Shown: positions 62,063 to 64,000 of the stretch, in pieces
How the letters are laid out: the number at the start of each line of letters is the position of its first letter
Position numbering within the stretch: position 1 is the first letter of the stretch
Origin: Acrocarpospora catenulata
GTDB lineage: Bacteria > Actinomycetota > Actinomycetes > Streptosporangiales > Streptosporangiaceae
Direction: 5' to 3'
NCBI RefSeq assembly: GCF_018476525.1
Contig: NZ_JAHCST010000011.1
Coordinates: forward strand, 62,001 to 126,000
DNA: 64,000 nucleotides
Position numbers and translations under genes: made by a program
Notes under the pieces: generated by a model
Seen by the model: the letters and a program-made list of their open reading frames with translations, nothing else
Databases searched by the model: none
Told to the model about the DNA's origin: nothing

Positions 62063-63381
62063 TCAAGTCGAAGTGGCGTCTCCATTTAGCGACTCCTGCG
62101 GCGGATAGATACCGCCGAATTGATCGCGTAGTGTCGACAGCATCGGCGATAACCCGATGCCGCCCAGAGCCCCGAGGATATCCGGCAGGTTGAGTCCGAC
62201 TGCCGTGATGCGGGCAATGGGAGAACCGTCAAAGCGGCGCAGCACCACATGGTCAGGAGGTACGTCTCGATCGCTGGCGAAGACAATGTAAGCCGTCGGC
62301 GTCGCAGCCACATGAGAGGCGCTCAGTGCATTGGCGTACGCAAAACTCTGATAGAGATCCTCCGGCTTGATTTTCCTATCGGTATAGAGCTTGTACTTGG
62401 CATCGACCGATCGTCGCCAGGCTCCGGGCCCGTGGCCTCGAACAAGCTGAATGTCGGGCGTAATCGTGGTGTAGCTTCGGCCATCTCCGTGACGGATCGC
62501 CCCGCGAAGAGGATGCTGGGCACGTACGGCGACGCCTGTGCCGTGGAAGGCCTCACCTAGCAATCGGGTGACGAACGCCTCGAAAAGCGCGTTCATCTCC
62601 AGGAGAAACGTCCGGGCCGTTGGCCCACCCACGGAATACAGATTATCCAGCCCACCCGCCCTGTAGGAGCAGAAGCGCCCATCTATGCGCCTGCCGGTAA
62701 TGCTCGTTGTGCCGGTGATAGGTGAGCCGCTGCTCCGCCCACCTGGCGTCGATTCCGCCCACTGTGCACATGTCGGTGAAGTCAGCCGCGGCCCGCCGTG
62801 CGCGCCCCCTTATCGCATCATCTCTGCGCAGCCACCTGGAGAGCCGCCGCGCATACTTGGTTGTCGAGGATGTCCGCCTCAAACTCGTCAAAGCGGCATT
62901 CCAATCTGTCGAGACGGCCGAAGCGACGAAGCATCTGCCGGTCAGCAAGGAGGCGGCCTCGTACGGCCGGCAGTAGCTCTTCCCGATGGACGTAGTCACG
63001 ACGGAGACCGCCGCGGAGCAGCGCTTCGCACTCGATCGCGAGAAGAAGACAGATGAGATCCCGCAGGTTGTGGCCGACATCGGGTAAGTGCCGCAGCCGG
63101 TCAACGTATCGGAGGGCCGAGAGCCCACTGGCGTAGTCGAGCATGCGCAGCACAGACAGTTCCCGCCCAGCCAGCTTGGGCCGGACATGAATGGTCACGC
63201 AGTCGAGAGCAACCACTCCGACATGCGAGGTCGCGGTGACCTCAAGAGCGCCGTCGGGCAGCCACCGCAACTTGATCCGCTTATTGAGCTCCTCCGACTC
63301 GGACAGCTCGCGGTCGGAACCACTCGGATTCAGTCCGCTGACCTTAACTGTTTGATACTCGTCCACAACGACGGGGGTCAC
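62063..63381 (-). pseudogene. mcrC: McrC-type restriction component, broken by two frameshifts
   Basis: The N-terminal part (63381-62818) reads IHVRPKLAGRELSVLRMLDY and ADILDNQVCAAAL, typical of McrC. It then stops at 62818, but the expected continuation RRDDAIRGRARRAAADFTDM is in another frame and ends at 62643. The C-terminal nuclease part resumes in a third frame (from about 62660, GLDNLYSVGGPTARTFLLEM) and carries RRSVDAKYKLY with the nuclease Asp and Lys. Both breaks are +1-type (an extra base or two missing). The GTG start overlaps the mcrB stop (GTGA). The gene is decayed, or two sequencing errors are present. Confidence 0.75.
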
Positions 63382-64000
63382 TCGACCACGTCCACCTGCA
63401 ACTCGGCATAGAGCGCGTCGACCAACTCCTCGTCATTCAGGTCATGGAGCCGGTGCCCGACGTCGTCGACGATGTCGGGGCCAAGGAAGCGGGCGAGCAT
63501 CGAGTAGTCGTCGTAGGCGTACTCCTGCAGCAGCGGCAGCACCTCGTTGCGGATCACCGCAGCCAGAGCGGATTCGTCGGCGACCGGTCCGCCCGAGGCG
63601 AGGAAGAAAGAATGGCCGATCTGACGCTCACGTCCAAGTTCCCGTAGGACTCGAAGATTGAGCTCGCGAAAAAGGTCGGCGAGGTGGACCTTTCCTACGG
63701 TGAAACCTTCCAGGACAGCCGGGTCAGGGAGGAGTTCCACGAACGCGAAACGCCGACGTAGTGCCGAGTCGAGAAGCCGGATGCTGCGATCGGCGGTGTT
63801 CATGGTCCCGAGCACATAGACGTTCGGCGGCACGCTGAAATCCTGCCCGCTCTGGGGCAGGACCACAGTGACGCCCCTCTTGTCCTGTTCGAGCAGCGTG
63901 ATGAGCTCACCGAAGATCTTCGGCATGTCCCCGCGGTTGATTTCGTCGATCAGCAGCAGGTACGGGTGGTCAGGATCGTTCTCGGCGGCGCGGCAAATCC
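63378..64000 (-). CDS. mcrB: McrB-type AAA GTPase/ATPase, C-terminal part (runs off window)
   Basis: The frame is open to the window edge, so the N-terminus and Walker A are missing. Walker B is visible as YLLLIDEINRGDMPKIFGEL, then VYVLGTMNTADRSIRLLDSALRRRFAFVEL with the sensor and arginine residues typical of McrB. McrB loads onto modified DNA and partners with McrC for cutting. It is coupled to mcrC through GTGA. No methyltransferase is visible in the window, consistent with a modification-dependent system. Confidence 0.85.
   Translation of the reverse strand, partial: ICRAAENDPDHPYLLLIDEINRGDMPKIFGELITLLEQDKRGVTVVLPQSGQDFSVPPNVYVLGTMNTADRSIRLLDSALRRRFAFVELLPDPAVLEGFTVGKVHLADLFRELNLRVLRELGRERQIGHSFFLASGGPVADESALAAVIRNEVLPLLQEYAYDDYSMLARFLGPDIVDDVGHRLHDLNDEELVDALYAELQVDVVE

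Overview
The window is 64 kb of very GC-rich DNA with strong G/C third-position bias and many GTG starts. Gene content points to a multicellular actinomycete, most likely in or near the Streptosporangiales. Markers include a DUF574-type methyltransferase, an ABC sugar importer without its own ATPase, a bacterial nitric oxide synthase, a dgt/dnaG/rpoD core block and sugar catabolism under a ROK regulator. The taxonomic call is inference.

Layout, left to right. 1-744 is the 5' part of a flavin-dependent acyl-CoA dehydrogenase-like enzyme. 832-1077 holds three closely packed minus-strand tRNA genes; two have leucine anticodons but lack the long variable arm of tRNA-Leu. 1552-14651 is a tightly coupled six-gene operon: a 1129-aa protein, a 61-aa protein, a LamG plus tail-fibre-repeat protein, a metallo-beta-lactamase-fold protein, a 1406-aa DUF6603-like protein and a 584-aa protein. 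No described function is recognised for it, and it is the best candidate for a new system. 14652-18667 has a secreted protein, a tandem HxlR regulator and two divergent thiolases. 18678-28700 is a carbon-uptake and catabolism block: ROK repressor, binding protein, two permeases, hydroxyacid dehydrogenase, aldehyde dehydrogenase and DUF2264 protein. 28663-33999 is a three-gene operon of a DUF559 nuclease, a small adaptor-like protein and a double ATPase (AAA plus HerA-like), a candidate defence system.

34222-43937 is mostly household and accessory single genes: hydrolase, MerR-thioredoxin pair, methyltransferase, YfiH/PgeF-type protein, VapBC, PLP-dependent desulfhydrase-like enzyme, galactokinase, enoyl-CoA hydratase, NOS, lipoprotein and tRNA-Asn. 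44008-53213 is core: primary-type sigma factor, DnaG primase, M23-like lipoprotein, FAD reductase, dGTPase and pyruvate phosphate dikinase. 53480-61735 has a secreted TAP-like hydrolase and a seven-gene operon running leftward (51-aa secreted peptide, MoxR, DUF58, vWA, HtrA-like protease, response regulator, histidine kinase), then a dienelactone hydrolase-like lipoprotein. The right edge carries a McrBC restriction locus whose mcrC reading frame is broken twice.

The accessory systems of most interest are the six-gene operon, the nuclease/HerA-like operon and the decayed McrBC. Starts were chosen from visible ribosome-binding sites and overlaps; all family assignments are from recognition of motifs, not from searches.
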